Positions 28,582-39,937 of a stretch of DNA of 64,000 bases are shown here, piece by piece (position 1 is the first letter of the stretch; each line of letters starts with the position of its first letter). The stretch comes from Pseudomonadota bacterium (GTDB lineage: Bacteria; Pseudomonadota; Gammaproteobacteria; Burkholderiales; Sulfuriferulaceae). The stretch lies in contig JAJZUW010000002.1 of NCBI GenBank assembly GCA_021845925.1, positions 21,529 to 85,528 on the forward strand, in the 5' to 3' direction. Below the pieces are notes generated by a model. It saw only the letters and a list, made by a program, of their open reading frames with translations. It was not told the origin of the DNA and made no database searches. The position numbers and the translations under genes were made by a program.

Positions 28582-29897
28582 ATGAATATGCAAAAAATTG
28601 GATTGGCGCTAGGTTTGATGTGGAGTTCGGCGGTTTTTGCCGCCACACCGTTCACCCACTGGCAATTGCCCGGCGGTACCGAGGTCTGGCTGGCCGAAAC
28701 GCATCAGTTGCCGATGCTGGACATCAGCGTGTCATTTCCGGCAGGCAGCGCCTTTGATCCGGCCGACAAACCCGGATTGGCCAGTTTGACCCAGCGCATG
28801 CTGGACCAGGGTGCTGGTGGCATGACGGACGTCCAGATTGCCGACCGTCTGGCCGATGGCGGTGCCCAACTGGGCATGGAGCTGGATGCTGACCGGGCAT
28901 CTGTCACGTTGCGGACGCTGAGTCGGCCCGAACAGGAGCAGTCTGCGCTGGCCGTGATGTCGGCCGTGCTGGCTCATCCGGCATTTGATGCCAGTGTGCT
29001 GCAGCGCGAAAAGGCCCGTCTGGAAGAAGCGCTCAAGGAAGAAGATGCCGAACCACAGATGATGGCGGCATTTGCATTCCAGTCGGCGGTATTTGCCGGA
29101 CATCCATATGCCCACAGGACTTCCGGCGATGTCGGCGATGTTGAAAAACTGGATGCCGGGGCCTTGCGCCAGTTCTGGCAGACCCATTACACACAGGACC
29201 ATGCCGTGATTGCCATGGTGGGCGATGTGACGCGTGAACAGGCCAATGCCATTGCCACCCGGCTGGTTTCCGGTTTGCCCGCAACTGCGCCCGGTGTTTC
29301 GGTTGCCATCCCCCCGGTGCCTTCCCTGACCGCGCCGGAGCTCCGGCAGATCTCTTTCCCGTCCAAGCAGAGCCAGATCCTGATTGGTCAGCCAGGGGTG
29401 AAGCGTGGTGATCCGGATTACTATGCCCTGTATGTTGGCAACTATGTGCTGGGAGGTGGTGGATTTGATTCCAGGCTAATGAAGGACGTGCGTGAAAAGC
29501 AGGGGCTCGCCTACAGCGTTTACAGTTATTTCATGCCGATGCAGCAGGCCGGCGCTTTCCAGATCGGTCTGCAGACCCGGACCCAGGAAACGGCAACCGC
29601 CCTGCAGGCTGTGCGCAGCATTCTGCGTGACTTCGTGCAGAATGGCGTGACTGCTGCCGAGCTGACACAGGCGAAAGACAGTATTATCGGGGGCTTCCCG
29701 CTGCGTATCGACAGCAATCGCAAGCAGCTGGAATATCTGTCCATGATTGCGTACTATCATTTGCCGGCAGATTATCTGGAACAGTTTCCGCGACAGGTGG
29801 CCAAAGTGACGGCGCAGCAGATCAGGCAGGCGTTCCGTCGTCATCTGGACCCGGATCACATGGTGACTGTGGTGGTAGGTGATGCGCCAGCGCTGAA

Positions 29898-29901
<4 letters not shown>
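28582..29901 (+). CDS. M16 peptidase-like protein lacking zinc ligands
   Basis: A 439-residue exported M16 homologue (signal peptide ending AVFAATP). At the position of HxxEH it has LTQRMLDQ, so it should not bind zinc. The C-terminal Arg/Tyr motif is kept (VREKQGLAYSVYSYF). This is the usual regulatory partner of the catalytic subunit encoded three bases upstream. It is not a decayed gene: the frame is intact and the rest of the fold is well kept. It overlaps rsmD by four bases. Confidence 0.88.
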
Positions 29902-30976
<1,075 letters not shown>

Positions 30977-31014
30977 GTCGTTGGCGAACCCGTTTCCGGA
31001 CGATTTCCGGATGA

Positions 31015-31359
<345 letters not shown>

Positions 31360-31407
31360 CCTGTCTTCCGTCCGGAAGTGGCCGGGTTTGACTGGCTGGC
31401 CGTGTGC

Positions 31408-32049
31408 TCATGTGGCCGGCTGGGCAGCCAGCCGGGCGGCGATCCATTTTCCCAGCATTTCGATCTCTTCCGCGCAGATCTCATGGTCCATCGGCCAGGT
31501 GTGAAGGCTTGAGGCCAGTTCAGGCCAGGCGGCATAACTGGCCTGGCTGGTTGCCAGCGGCAGGATGCTGTCGTACAGGCCGTGCGCCAGCCAGACGGCA
31601 GGTGGATGCTCCGGCACGTGCTCCATTTCCGGTAGCCAGGTGGACAGGCCGATGACGCCGGCAAACGGATAGTTCAGTGTCAGTCCGCTGAATAGCGCGA
31701 GTGCGCCACCCTGCGAAAACCCGCCCAGCAGAATGCGGTGCGGCGGGATGCCACGGCTGATTTCCTGCTCGACCAGTGCCTGTACCGTGGCGCGGGCTGA
31801 CAACAGCCCGGCATTGTCCTGGCGAAGCGGAAATTCTCCACCATACAGATCAAACCAGCTGCGCATCGGGTAGCCATTGTTGAGGCTGACCGGCTGTACC
31901 GGCGCATCCGGCAAAATGAACCGTACATCGGGCAGGCCCAGTGCGCGGGCCACTGGCAACAGATCGCCTCCATCGGCGCCCAGGCCATGCAGCAGCACCA
32001 TGCTGGCGTTTGCCTGTTCGACAGCCGGTTCGAGCATCTGGATGTTCAT
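31408..32049 (-). CDS. Alpha/beta hydrolase, phospholipase/carboxylesterase family
   Basis: A 213-residue cytoplasmic esterase. The nucleophile Ser 112 is in GGFSQGG, with Asp 160 (LAHGLYDSILP) and His 189 (WPMDHE) completing the triad. The oxyanion segment is LLHGLGADGGDL. It belongs to the Abhydrolase_2/EstB group with broad short-chain ester activity. It overlaps the antiporter gene by four bases and so is probably co-transcribed with it; no functional link is obvious. Confidence 0.9.
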   Translation of the reverse strand: MNIQMLEPAVEQANASMVLLHGLGADGGDLLPVARALGLPDVRFILPDAPVQPVSLNNGYPMRSWFDLYGGEFPLRQDNAGLLSARATVQALVEQEISRGIPPHRILLGGFSQGGALALFSGLTLNYPFAGVIGLSTWLPEMEHVPEHPPAVWLAHGLYDSILPLATSQASYAAWPELASSLHTWPMDHEICAEEIEMLGKWIAARLAAQPAT

Positions 32050-34022
32050 CGGGAAAAATCTCCTTGCAACAGTTGGTCTTCTGCCAGTGCGAGTGCCTCT
32101 GGATTGCCGCGCAACACCAGCACATCGCCCGGCAGGATGGTCATGTCCGGCGATGGATCGAGACCACGGATGTTGCGCCGGCGCACAACCAGCACTTCGA
32201 CGTCCATGTCGGCCAGACCGGTTTCGGCGATGGTGTGGTGCGCTGCTGACGCTTCTTCGATAATCATCACGGGTTTCAGTCTGGGCAGATTGGCTTCGCT
32301 ACCGCTTTCGCTGTCGCCGCCACGATAAAAGCCACGCAGCAAGCCATAGCGCTGTTCGCGGACACTGCGCAGCTTTTTCAGAACCCTTGCCAGTGGTACG
32401 CCAAGCAGCAGCAGCGCATGCGAGGCCAGCATCAGGGACCCTTCGATGACTTCGGGAACCACGGCCATGGCACCGGCTTCGCGCAGGCTGTCGAGCTCGC
32501 TTTCATCGAGTGTACGCACGATCACAGGCAGGTCCGGGCGGATTTCCTGCACCAGTTGCAGAATCTTCATCGCTGCGGCGTGGTCATTGAAACTGATCAC
32601 CATGCCACGCGCGCGGTTGAGCCCGGCCGCCTTGAGCACTTCCCGGCGCGAGGCGTCGCCAAACACCACCGTTTCGCCGGCAGCAGACGCATCGCGTACG
32701 CGCGACAGATCGGCATCCAGGGCAATGTAGCTGATGTTTTCCGATTCGAGCAACCGGGCCAGATTCTGCCCGCTGCGGCCATATCCGCAGATGATCAGGT
32801 GGTCATGCACCCCCATGCCGCGCATGGCGACTTCATGCAGTTCGCGTGCCCGGTTGCTCCATTCGCTGTTGCACAGTCGACGGACAATCCGGTCGGATTG
32901 CTGGATCAGCAACGGAGCGGTCATCATGGACAGGACCATGGCCGCCAGCGTGATCTGCAATGCATTGCCTTCAAGCAGGTTGAGGCCGGATGCCTGGTAG
33001 ATCAGCACGAATCCGAATTCACCGGCCTGGCCCAGGCCGATGGCAGTGCGCAGGGCGACCGGAGCCGTGTTGCCCAGCATGAGTCCGATCAGCCACACCA
33101 GCACCGTCTTGCTGATGATCAGGCCGATCAGCGACAGCAGCACCCAGCCAAAATCTGCGCCCACCACCTGCAGGTTGAGCTGCATGCCGATGGTTACAAA
33201 AAACAGGCCGAGCAAGACATCACGGAATGGCTTGATGTCGTCTTCGACCTGCCAGCGGAATTCGGTTTCGGAAATCAGCATGCCGGCGAGGAATGCGCCA
33301 AGGGCCAGTGACAATCCTGCACGATTGGTCAGCCAGGCCAGTCCGAGGGTGATCAGCAGCACGTTCAGCATGAACAGTTCGGACGATTTGTGACTGGCAA
33401 CCCAGTTGAACCAGGGGCGCATCAGCCTCTGGCCCAGGAACAGCATGACTGCCAGTGTCAGGCCGGCCTTGGCAAACGCGATCAGCAGGGTGGTCGCCGG
33501 ATGGCCGCTGCCGCTGGCCAGCGCAGGCGTGATGATCAGTAGCGGAATCACGGCCAGGTCCTGGAACAGCAACACGGCAATCATTTGCCGGCCATGTGCG
33601 GATTGCAGGGCCAGCCGGTCGGCCAGCATTTTGCTGACGATTGCGGTGGAAGACATGGCCAGTGCGCCGCCGACAGCCAGACCTGCGGTCCAGGGCAGTC
33701 CGGCAACCACCATCAGTCCGGTGGTCAGCAGAATGAAACTGAGCACCTGCGATGCACCAAATCCGAGAGCCGTGTTGCGAATGGCATTCAGCCGGGCCAG
33801 GCTGAATTCGAGACCGATGCTGAACATCAGGAACACCACGCCGAATTCGGCCAGATCGGTGGTGTCTGAACTGGCAGGCAACCAGGCTATGCTGTGCGGA
33901 CCCAGCAGGATGCCGATCAGCAGGAAGCCGAGCATGGAAGGCATGTTCCAGCGGCGAAAGAGTGCCGAAACCACCACAGCAGCGGCTAGCAGGATAATAA
34001 CGAGGGCAAGTGTCGAATGCAT
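32046..34022 (-). CDS. Kef-type potassium/proton antiporter with RCK domains
   Basis: A 658-residue CPA2 transporter. The first ~385 residues hold about 12 helices with the antiporter core (LLFQDLAVIPLLI, the GAFLAGMLISETEF segment and GLGQAGEFGFVL). Then comes a cytoplasmic TrkA-N Rossmann domain (IICGYGRSGQNLARLLE) and a TrkA-C domain at the end (MTILPGDVLVLRG). This is the KefB/KefC/YbaL layout, in which potassium efflux is gated by nucleotide or glutathione adducts. No KefF/KefG-type ancillary gene is next to it, so YbaL-like is as likely as KefB/C. Confidence 0.9.
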   Translation of the reverse strand: MHSTLALVIILLAAAVVVSALFRRWNMPSMLGFLLIGILLGPHSIAWLPASSDTTDLAEFGVVFLMFSIGLEFSLARLNAIRNTALGFGASQVLSFILLTTGLMVVAGLPWTAGLAVGGALAMSSTAIVSKMLADRLALQSAHGRQMIAVLLFQDLAVIPLLIITPALASGSGHPATTLLIAFAKAGLTLAVMLFLGQRLMRPWFNWVASHKSSELFMLNVLLITLGLAWLTNRAGLSLALGAFLAGMLISETEFRWQVEDDIKPFRDVLLGLFFVTIGMQLNLQVVGADFGWVLLSLIGLIISKTVLVWLIGLMLGNTAPVALRTAIGLGQAGEFGFVLIYQASGLNLLEGNALQITLAAMVLSMMTAPLLIQQSDRIVRRLCNSEWSNRARELHEVAMRGMGVHDHLIICGYGRSGQNLARLLESENISYIALDADLSRVRDASAAGETVVFGDASRREVLKAAGLNRARGMVISFNDHAAAMKILQLVQEIRPDLPVIVRTLDESELDSLREAGAMAVVPEVIEGSLMLASHALLLLGVPLARVLKKLRSVREQRYGLLRGFYRGGDSESGSEANLPRLKPVMIIEEASAAHHTIAETGLADMDVEVLVVRRRNIRGLDPSPDMTILPGDVLVLRGNPEALALAEDQLLQGDFSR

Positions 34023-34116
34023 GGTGGCAGAAGACCGGCTGAATGTTATGTCAGGTTAGAGACTGTTGTGCCATCACGCAAGAGTCTGACGTGCGTTGGC
34101 AGTTCGTTGGCCGGCA

Positions 34117-34145
34117 TTGGTCATGCAGACAGGATCGGGTAGAAT
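34117..34145 (+). promoter_or_regulatory. Candidate sigma-70 promoter of the kds-lpt operon
   Basis: TTGGTC (34117-34122) and TAGAAT (34140-34145) are spaced by exactly 17 bases and lie 28 bases before the kdsD start. The -10 matches consensus at five of six positions and the -35 at three of six. Confidence 0.5.
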
Positions 34146-34172
34146 AGCGGATCAGATGCAGGTTGTTCGGGA

Positions 34173-35171
34173 ATGAAAATACATCATCAGGTGACGGAAT
34201 TCAACGCTGCCGATGCGCTTCGCCGAGGTCGCGAGGTGCTTGGCATCGAGGCGGAGGCGGTCAGTGCCCTGGCCGGCCGGCTGGACGACAGTTTTGTGCA
34301 GGCCATGCGGCTGGTGCTGGCCTGTCGCGGGCGTGTGGTGGTCAGTGGCATGGGCAAGTCCGGCCACATCGGCAGCAAGATAGCCGCCACACTTGCCAGT
34401 ACCGGAACGCCGGCTTTTTTTGTCCATCCGGGCGAGGCAAGCCATGGCGATCTCGGCATGATCACGCCGGAAGATGTGTGTTTGGCATTGTCCAATTCCG
34501 GTGAAAGCGCCGAGCTGACCGCTATCGTGCCGTTGATCAAACGGCGTGGCGCACGTCTGATTGCCATGACCGGCAACCCGCGCTCGACACTGGCCCGCGA
34601 AGCCGATGTGCATCTCGATGCTAGTGTGGCGCGTGAGGCATGTCCGCTCAATCTGGCGCCGACAGCCAGCACCACCGCAGCCCTGGCGCTTGGCGATGCG
34701 CTGGCGATTGCGCTGCTGGATGTGAGAGGGTTTGGTTCGGACGATTTTGCTTCTACCCATCCGGGCGGGTCTCTTGGTCGCCGTTTGCTGGTGCATGTGC
34801 GCGACGTGATGCACAGCGACGACGAGCTGCCGCAGGTGCGTGTGGACGCGCTCCTGCCGCAGGCATTGCTGGAAATGACGCGCAAGCGTCTGGGTATGAC
34901 TGCCGTGGTGGATGACAACCACCATGTGCTCGGTATTTTTACGGATGGCGACTTGCGTCGCGTGCTTGAAAAAGCCCAGGATGTGCGCAATGTCCTTGTG
35001 GCAGATGTGATGACACCGTCGCCACGCACCATTCTGGCCGACCAGCTCGCGGTGGTGGCTGTGGAACAGATGCAGCAATTCAATATCAACGGCCTGCTGG
35101 TTCTGGATGATGCCGGCCGGCTTGTCGGGGCTCTCAACATGCACGATCTGTTGCGCGCCGGCGTGGTGTGA
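34173..35171 (+). CDS. kdsD: Arabinose-5-phosphate isomerase
   Basis: 332 residues. An N-terminal SIS domain (VVVSGMGKSGHIGSKIAATLASTGTPAFFVHPGEASHGDLG, SNSGESAEL) precedes the conserved HPGGSLGRRL with the catalytic His. Two CBS domains follow (about 210-265 and 275-330). It converts ribulose-5-phosphate to arabinose-5-phosphate, the first step to Kdo of LPS. It heads a run of kdsC, lptC, lptA, lptB and rpoN. Confidence 0.95.
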   Translation: MKIHHQVTEFNAADALRRGREVLGIEAEAVSALAGRLDDSFVQAMRLVLACRGRVVVSGMGKSGHIGSKIAATLASTGTPAFFVHPGEASHGDLGMITPEDVCLALSNSGESAELTAIVPLIKRRGARLIAMTGNPRSTLAREADVHLDASVAREACPLNLAPTASTTAALALGDALAIALLDVRGFGSDDFASTHPGGSLGRRLLVHVRDVMHSDDELPQVRVDALLPQALLEMTRKRLGMTAVVDDNHHVLGIFTDGDLRRVLEKAQDVRNVLVADVMTPSPRTILADQLAVVAVEQMQQFNINGLLVLDDAGRLVGALNMHDLLRAGVV

Positions 35172-35200
35172 CAGGCAGTGACCAAAACAGGATGTGACAG

Positions 35201-35731
35201 ATGAACGAAGCGCATGAACGGGCGCGTGGCGTCCGACTGCTTATTTTTGATGTGGACGGCGTGCTGACCGATGGTCGCCTGTATCTGGGGGATGACGGAC
35301 AGGAATACAAATCGTTTCATTCGCTCGACGGGCATGGCATGAAAATGCTGCGCCAGAGTGGCGTCGCGATGTCCATCATCACCGGACGGACATCCCAGGT
35401 GGTGTTGCATCGCTGCCGCAATCTGGGAATTGATCAGTCACTGGTTTACCAGGGCGTTGCCGACAAGAAGGCGGCATATGACACCCTGCTGGAACAGGTG
35501 GGGCTAAAGCCGGAACAGACCGCTTTCATGGGCGACGATGTGGTGGACCTGCCGGTCATGCTGCGCTGTGGTCTGGCCATTACCGTTCCGGCAGCACCGT
35601 GCGAGGTGCAGGCGCGCGCGCATCTGGTGACCGTGCGGGAGGGCGGCATGGGGGCTGCGCGCGAAGCCTGTGAGTTCATCATGAAGGCGCAGGGCACCTA
35701 TGCCGCACAACTGGCGCACTATCTGGCATGA
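35201..35731 (+). CDS. kdsC: 3-deoxy-D-manno-octulosonate-8-phosphatase
   Basis: A 176-residue HAD phosphatase without a cap domain. Motif I is FDVDGVLTDGRLYLG, motif II is SIITGRTS, the Lys is in VADKKAAYD and the last acidic pair is in FMGDDVVDLPVM. It removes phosphate from Kdo-8-phosphate. It overlaps lptC by four bases. Confidence 0.96.
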   Translation: MNEAHERARGVRLLIFDVDGVLTDGRLYLGDDGQEYKSFHSLDGHGMKMLRQSGVAMSIITGRTSQVVLHRCRNLGIDQSLVYQGVADKKAAYDTLLEQVGLKPEQTAFMGDDVVDLPVMLRCGLAITVPAAPCEVQARAHLVTVREGGMGAAREACEFIMKAQGTYAAQLAHYLA

Positions 35732-36330
35732 ACAACCGTCCGGTGTATGCCTTCGTGCTGCTGTTGCTGGCCGTGCTGGCCGGCGCCAGCCTCTGGCTGG
35801 ACATGATGGCGCAGAGCGGACACCTGGCCGGCTGGTTGAAGGGGCCGCGCACGCCGGACTACATGGTGAATGATTTTTTCATGTCGCGTACCGGGATTCA
35901 GGGCAACATCATTTACACGCTGAATGCGCAAAGCGCCGCGCATTATGCCGAAGATGATTCCACCACATTGACGTTACCGCACCTGCAGGCGCAAGATGCT
36001 GTACAGGGGAGTGTGGATATCCGTTCCGACCGGGCGTGGGTAGCCAGCAAGGCAAAGCAGGTCAATTTCTATGGTCACGTGGTCCTGGTGCGCGACCTCC
36101 ATGACGGCAACGGACCGACGACCCTGTATACCGATTATCTGGAAGCTTTCCCGGACAGCCATCTGTTGCGCACCAGTCATCCGGTGCGAGTCGAGAGCGC
36201 GACGCTGCACATGACGGCAGGAGGCTTGCAGCTCAACCAGCTGACCCGACAACTCTGGTTGAGCCGGCGGGTTCGGGCGCAGTACCAACAACATGAACAA
36301 TTGCATGGACAGCATGAACATAAAAACTGA
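35728..36330 (+). CDS. lptC: LPS export system protein LptC
   Basis: A 200-residue bitopic protein. One N-terminal helix (AFVLLLLAVLAGASLWLDMM) is followed by a periplasmic beta-jellyroll (TPDYMVNDFFMSRTGIQGNIIYTLNAQSAAHYAEDDSTTL, SDRAWVASKAKQVNFYGHVVLVRD). It links the LptBFG transporter to LptA. Its last codons overlap lptA. Confidence 0.92.
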   Translation: MNNRPVYAFVLLLLAVLAGASLWLDMMAQSGHLAGWLKGPRTPDYMVNDFFMSRTGIQGNIIYTLNAQSAAHYAEDDSTTLTLPHLQAQDAVQGSVDIRSDRAWVASKAKQVNFYGHVVLVRDLHDGNGPTTLYTDYLEAFPDSHLLRTSHPVRVESATLHMTAGGLQLNQLTRQLWLSRRVRAQYQQHEQLHGQHEHKN

Positions 36331-36946
36331 TCGCAGGACATGGCAGGAACGGGCGCAGGCTTTTCTATGCGGAACAATTCCGGGCATGGTGCTGGCCTTG
36401 CTGCTGGTTCCCTGTGCCAATGCAGAGCAGGCAGATCGCAGCAAACCGGTCAATATCGAAGCCGACAGCGTCCAGATGGACGACCTGCACAAGACCAGCC
36501 ATTACCAGGGTGATGTGATCATGCATCAGGGGACGCTGGAAATGCATGCTGACCGGGTGGACGTGCATCAGGATGCAGCTGGCTACAACCAGGCGACCGC
36601 CTGGGGAAACCAGGTGTATTTCCGCCAGAAGCCGGACAATTCCAATGAATTCATAGAAGGCTGGGCAGACCGGGTGGATGTCGATGAGGCGCACAACACC
36701 GTTTTGCTGACCGGCAATGCCAAACTGAAAAAGGGTGCGGACGAGATGACCGCAACCAGCATGCTGTACAACACCGAAACCCACCAGTTTGCCGCCAAGC
36801 GTGATACTGGACCAGGCGCCGGCAAGGGACCGGCTGCCCGCGTGCGCGCTTCGATTTTTCCGAAAACCGCGCCTGCTACTCCCAACCCTGCGGTTCCACT
36901 GGGCAGCAGTGACAGTTTGCAGAAAGGCCCGGACGTCCATGAGTGA
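36314..36946 (+). CDS. lptA: LPS transport periplasmic protein LptA
   Basis: About 210 residues with a long signal peptide (basic start, hydrophobic [13 protein letters not shown]). The OstA domain follows ([42 protein letters not shown]). The C-terminal tail is Pro/Ala-rich. The start is uncertain: ATGs at 36293, 36305 and 36314 are all in frame and overlap lptC. Only 36314 has a GGA just upstream, so I chose it. LptA forms the periplasmic bridge that carries LPS to the outer membrane. Confidence 0.9.
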   Translation: MNIKTDRRTWQERAQAFLCGTIPGMVLALLLVPCANAEQADRSKPVNIEADSVQMDDLHKTSHYQGDVIMHQGTLEMHADRVDVHQDAAGYNQATAWGNQVYFRQKPDNSNEFIEGWADRVDVDEAHNTVLLTGNAKLKKGADEMTATSMLYNTETHQFAAKRDTGPGAGKGPAARVRASIFPKTAPATPNPAVPLGSSDSLQKGPDVHE

Positions 36947-37661
36947 GTTGCGGGCCGATCATCTGAAAAAAAGCTACCGCAAACGAGCGGTGGTGAAAGA
37001 TGTCTCGTTCCATGTCAACAGTGGCGAGGTCGTTGGTCTGCTCGGGCCGAACGGAGCTGGCAAGACAACCTGTTTCTACCTGGTGGTGGGGCTGTTGCAT
37101 CTGGATGGTGGCTGCATCTGCCTGGACGGAGAGGATCTGGCGCAGGTGCCCATGCACCGGCGTGCACGCATGGGCCTGAGTTACCTTCCTCAGGAAGCGT
37201 CGATTTTCCGCAAGATGACCGTCTCGCAAAACATTTGCGCGATTCTGGAACTGAAATCCTACAGCGAAGAAGAAATCGACGAGCATTTGCAGAATCTGCT
37301 GGAAGACCTGCATATAACTCATATTGCGGATGCGCCGGCCATGAGCCTGTCCGGTGGCGAACGCCGCCGGGTGGAAATCGCGCGCGCGCTGGCCATGAAT
37401 CCCCGTTTCATCCTGCTTGACGAACCGTTTGCCGGTATTGATCCGATTGCGGTGCTGGATATCCAGAAACTGATCCGCTTCCTTACCGAACGGGATATCG
37501 GTGTGCTGATTACCGATCACAATGTGCGTGAAACGCTGGGCATCTGCGATCGTGCCTATATCATCAATGACGGCACAGTGCTGGCTGACGGCGTCCCTGC
37601 CGAACTGGTCAACAATGACCAGGTTCGCCAGGTGTATCTTGGCGAACATTTCCGTTTGTGA
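36939..37661 (+). CDS. lptB: LPS export ABC ATPase LptB
   Basis: A 240-residue ABC ATPase. Walker A is GPNGAGKTT, the Q-loop is [14 protein letters not shown], the signature is LSGGERRR, Walker B is [13 protein letters not shown] and the switch is ITDHN. The MRxExL-type start here is [19 protein letters not shown], and the last residues [12 protein letters not shown] are those of LptB. The start at 36939 overlaps lptA by eight bases; the frame is open further back but without support. It powers LPS extraction through LptFG, which are not in this window. Confidence 0.95.
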   Translation: MSELRADHLKKSYRKRAVVKDVSFHVNSGEVVGLLGPNGAGKTTCFYLVVGLLHLDGGCICLDGEDLAQVPMHRRARMGLSYLPQEASIFRKMTVSQNICAILELKSYSEEEIDEHLQNLLEDLHITHIADAPAMSLSGGERRRVEIARALAMNPRFILLDEPFAGIDPIAVLDIQKLIRFLTERDIGVLITDHNVRETLGICDRAYIINDGTVLADGVPAELVNNDQVRQVYLGEHFRL

Positions 37662-37668
37662 GCCAGTG

Positions 37669-39090
37669 ATGAAACAGGGATTGCAACTCAAGTTTTCCCA
37701 GCAGCTGACGCTGACACCGCAGTTGCAGCAGTCCATCCGGCTGTTGCAACTGTCCACCCTGGAGCTGAACCAGGAAGTGGAGTTGATGATCCAGAGCAAC
37801 CCGTTGCTTGAACGGATGGAAGGGCAGCCAGAGGAAGGCGACGAGAGCACGGCGCGCGAGTTCGAGTCGGCACCGGAGCCGACCGAAGCATCAGTCGCGG
37901 CCGAACCGACGGCTGCCAGCGAACTGGCCGACATGGAATGGAGCGATGTTCCGGGCTTCGGGCAATCGGATGATGATGACGAGTTCGAAATCCAGACGCC
38001 CCAGCCGGTTGCCAGCCTGCGCGAGCACCTGCTCTGGCAGCTCAACCTCATGCCGCTGGGCGCACGCGATCACCAGCTGGTTGCGCTGCTGGTTGATGCG
38101 CTTGATGAACGCGGGTATCTGACCCAGACGCTCGAAGAAATCCACGACATGCTGCCGGCCGAGCTGGACGTCGACCCCGACGAGCTTGGCATTGCGCTGA
38201 AGTACCTGCAAAGCCTAGAGCCGGTGGGGGTTGGCGCTACTGATCTGGCCGATTGTCTGGCGCTGCAGTTGCAGAACCTGCCGGAAGACACACCAGGTTT
38301 GCCGCTTGCCATGCGTATTGTGCGGGAAGAGTTGCCGGCATTGGCCATGCATGATTTTGCTGGGATCAAGCGCAAATTTCGTTGTGATGATGCTGCGCTG
38401 CGGACGGCGCAGGAACTGATCACCCAGTTGAACCCAAGGCCAGGCGAGGGTTTTGGCGCAAATGATGTCCGTTATGTCGTGCCAGATGTCATTGTGTCCA
38501 AAATCAAGGGTCAGTGGATTGCCAGGCTGAATCCGGATGCCGTGCCGCGTTTGCGGGTGAACCGGATGTATGCCGATATCCTGTCGCGCAACCGGGATGC
38601 CGGAGCGCAGCAACTGTCAGGCCAGTTGCAGGAAGCGCGCTGGATGATCAAGAATATCATGCAGCGTTTCGATACCATCCTGCGGGTGACCCAGTGCATC
38701 GTGGAACGTCAGCGGCATTTCTTCGAGCATGGCGAGGTGGCGATGCGCCCGCTGGTGCTGCGGGAAATTGCCGAAGAAGTCGAGTTGCATGAATCCACGG
38801 TTTCGCGCGTCACAACCCAGAAATTCATGATGACGCCACGTGGCATTTTTGAGCTGAAATATTTTTTTGGCAGTCATGTCAGTACTGACGCCGGTGGGGC
38901 TTGCTCGGCAACCGCCATTCGTGCGTTAATCAAACAGCTGGTGGGCGCAGAAAATGCCAGAAAACCGCTGTCAGACGGACAGATTGCCGATTTGCTGGGC
39001 CAGCAGGGTATCGTGGTTGCGCGGCGCACAATCGCAAAATACCGGGAGTCGCTGCAAATCCCGCCCGCCAGTCAGCGCAAGGCGTTGTAG
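37669..39090 (+). CDS. rpoN: RNA polymerase sigma-54 factor
   Basis: A 473-residue sigma-54. The Gln-rich activator region I (MKQGLQLKFSQQLTLTPQLQQSIRLLQLSTLELNQEVE) is followed by an acidic linker. The core-binding and DNA-binding parts come next, and the RpoN box VARRTIAKYRESLQIPPASQRK is near the end. It serves nitrogen, pilus and other enhancer-dependent promoters. The lptB-rpoN-hpf-ptsN order is conserved in proteobacteria. The start at 37669 lies eight bases after lptB. Confidence 0.96.
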   Translation: MKQGLQLKFSQQLTLTPQLQQSIRLLQLSTLELNQEVELMIQSNPLLERMEGQPEEGDESTAREFESAPEPTEASVAAEPTAASELADMEWSDVPGFGQSDDDDEFEIQTPQPVASLREHLLWQLNLMPLGARDHQLVALLVDALDERGYLTQTLEEIHDMLPAELDVDPDELGIALKYLQSLEPVGVGATDLADCLALQLQNLPEDTPGLPLAMRIVREELPALAMHDFAGIKRKFRCDDAALRTAQELITQLNPRPGEGFGANDVRYVVPDVIVSKIKGQWIARLNPDAVPRLRVNRMYADILSRNRDAGAQQLSGQLQEARWMIKNIMQRFDTILRVTQCIVERQRHFFEHGEVAMRPLVLREIAEEVELHESTVSRVTTQKFMMTPRGIFELKYFFGSHVSTDAGGACSATAIRALIKQLVGAENARKPLSDGQIADLLGQQGIVVARRTIAKYRESLQIPPASQRKAL

Positions 39091-39129
39091 TCATTCGCGC
39101 CATTCTTCGAGAAAAGGAAAGGAATCGTC

Positions 39130-39465
39130 ATGAATCTCACCATCACCGGACATCACCTGGAAATCACACCGGCCATTCGCGAATACGTGCTGTCCAAGCT
39201 CGAACGGATCAAGCGCCACGCGGACAATGTCATTGACATCAGCGTGATCATGACAGTAGAAAAACTCAGGCACAGCATCGAAGCCAATGTGCATCTGAGC
39301 GGCAAGGACATCTTCGTGCAGGCAGATGATGCTGATATGTATGCTGCCATTGACAGCCTGGCAGACAAGCTGGACCGTCAGCTGGTGAAGCACAAGGAAA
39401 AGATCGACGATGCCCACCATGCGGGCTCTGGTATCAAGCACCAGCCGGCGGCCGGCGAAGAGTAA
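39130..39465 (+). CDS. hpf: Short ribosome hibernation promoting factor
   Basis: A 111-residue protein with the YfiA/HPF fold: MNLTITGHHLEITPAIREYVLSKLERIKRHADNVID, then EANVHLSGKDIFVQADDADMYAAIDSLADKLDRQLVKHKEK. It binds the small subunit and promotes 100S dimers in stationary phase. The ribosome site is AAAGGAA. It is of the short class without a dimerisation domain. Confidence 0.95.
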   Translation: MNLTITGHHLEITPAIREYVLSKLERIKRHADNVIDISVIMTVEKLRHSIEANVHLSGKDIFVQADDADMYAAIDSLADKLDRQLVKHKEKIDDAHHAGSGIKHQPAAGEE

Positions 39466-39469
39466 GGCA

Positions 39470-39931
39470 ATGAACCAGATTGCCCCGCTGCTGTCGGTCG
39501 GTCGCATTCATCTGGATGTGGTCGTTGACAGCAAGCGGCAACTGTTTGACTGGCTGGCTGAAATGGCCGCCCGGGAAACCGGGCTGGATGCCCACCAGAT
39601 TGCCGCCAGCCTGCTGTCGCGCGAGAAGCTCGGTTCCACGGCGCTCGGACAGCAGGTGGCCATACCGCACGGACGCATCAAGGGGTTGAAAACCGCATTT
39701 GGCCTGCTGGTCCGGCTGGCAGCGCCGGTGGAATTCGATGCGCCGGATGGCCTGCCGGTGGATTTGATGTTTGTGCTTCTGGTGCCGGTCCAGGCCACCG
39801 ATCTGCATTTGCAGATTCTGGGGGAGCTGGCCCAGATGCTGGGTGATATCAGTCTGCGTCAGACAATCAGCCGGACACCGGATGCGCAACAAGTCATGCA
39901 GCTGCTGACTGATTGGCAACCCTGGGGGTAA
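39470..39931 (+). CDS. ptsN: Nitrogen-PTS EIIA protein
   Basis: A 153-residue EIIA of the fructose/mannitol fold. The phosphorylated His is in QVAIPHGRIKGL. The start MNQIAPLLSV with AAGG upstream is four bases after hpf. It acts as a regulatory phosphoprotein (potassium and nitrogen signalling), not in sugar uptake. The following hprK and rapZ genes fit the beta-proteobacterial arrangement. Confidence 0.93.
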   Translation: MNQIAPLLSVGRIHLDVVVDSKRQLFDWLAEMAARETGLDAHQIAASLLSREKLGSTALGQQVAIPHGRIKGLKTAFGLLVRLAAPVEFDAPDGLPVDLMFVLLVPVQATDLHLQILGELAQMLGDISLRQTISRTPDAQQVMQLLTDWQPWG

Positions 39932-39937
39932 CGCATC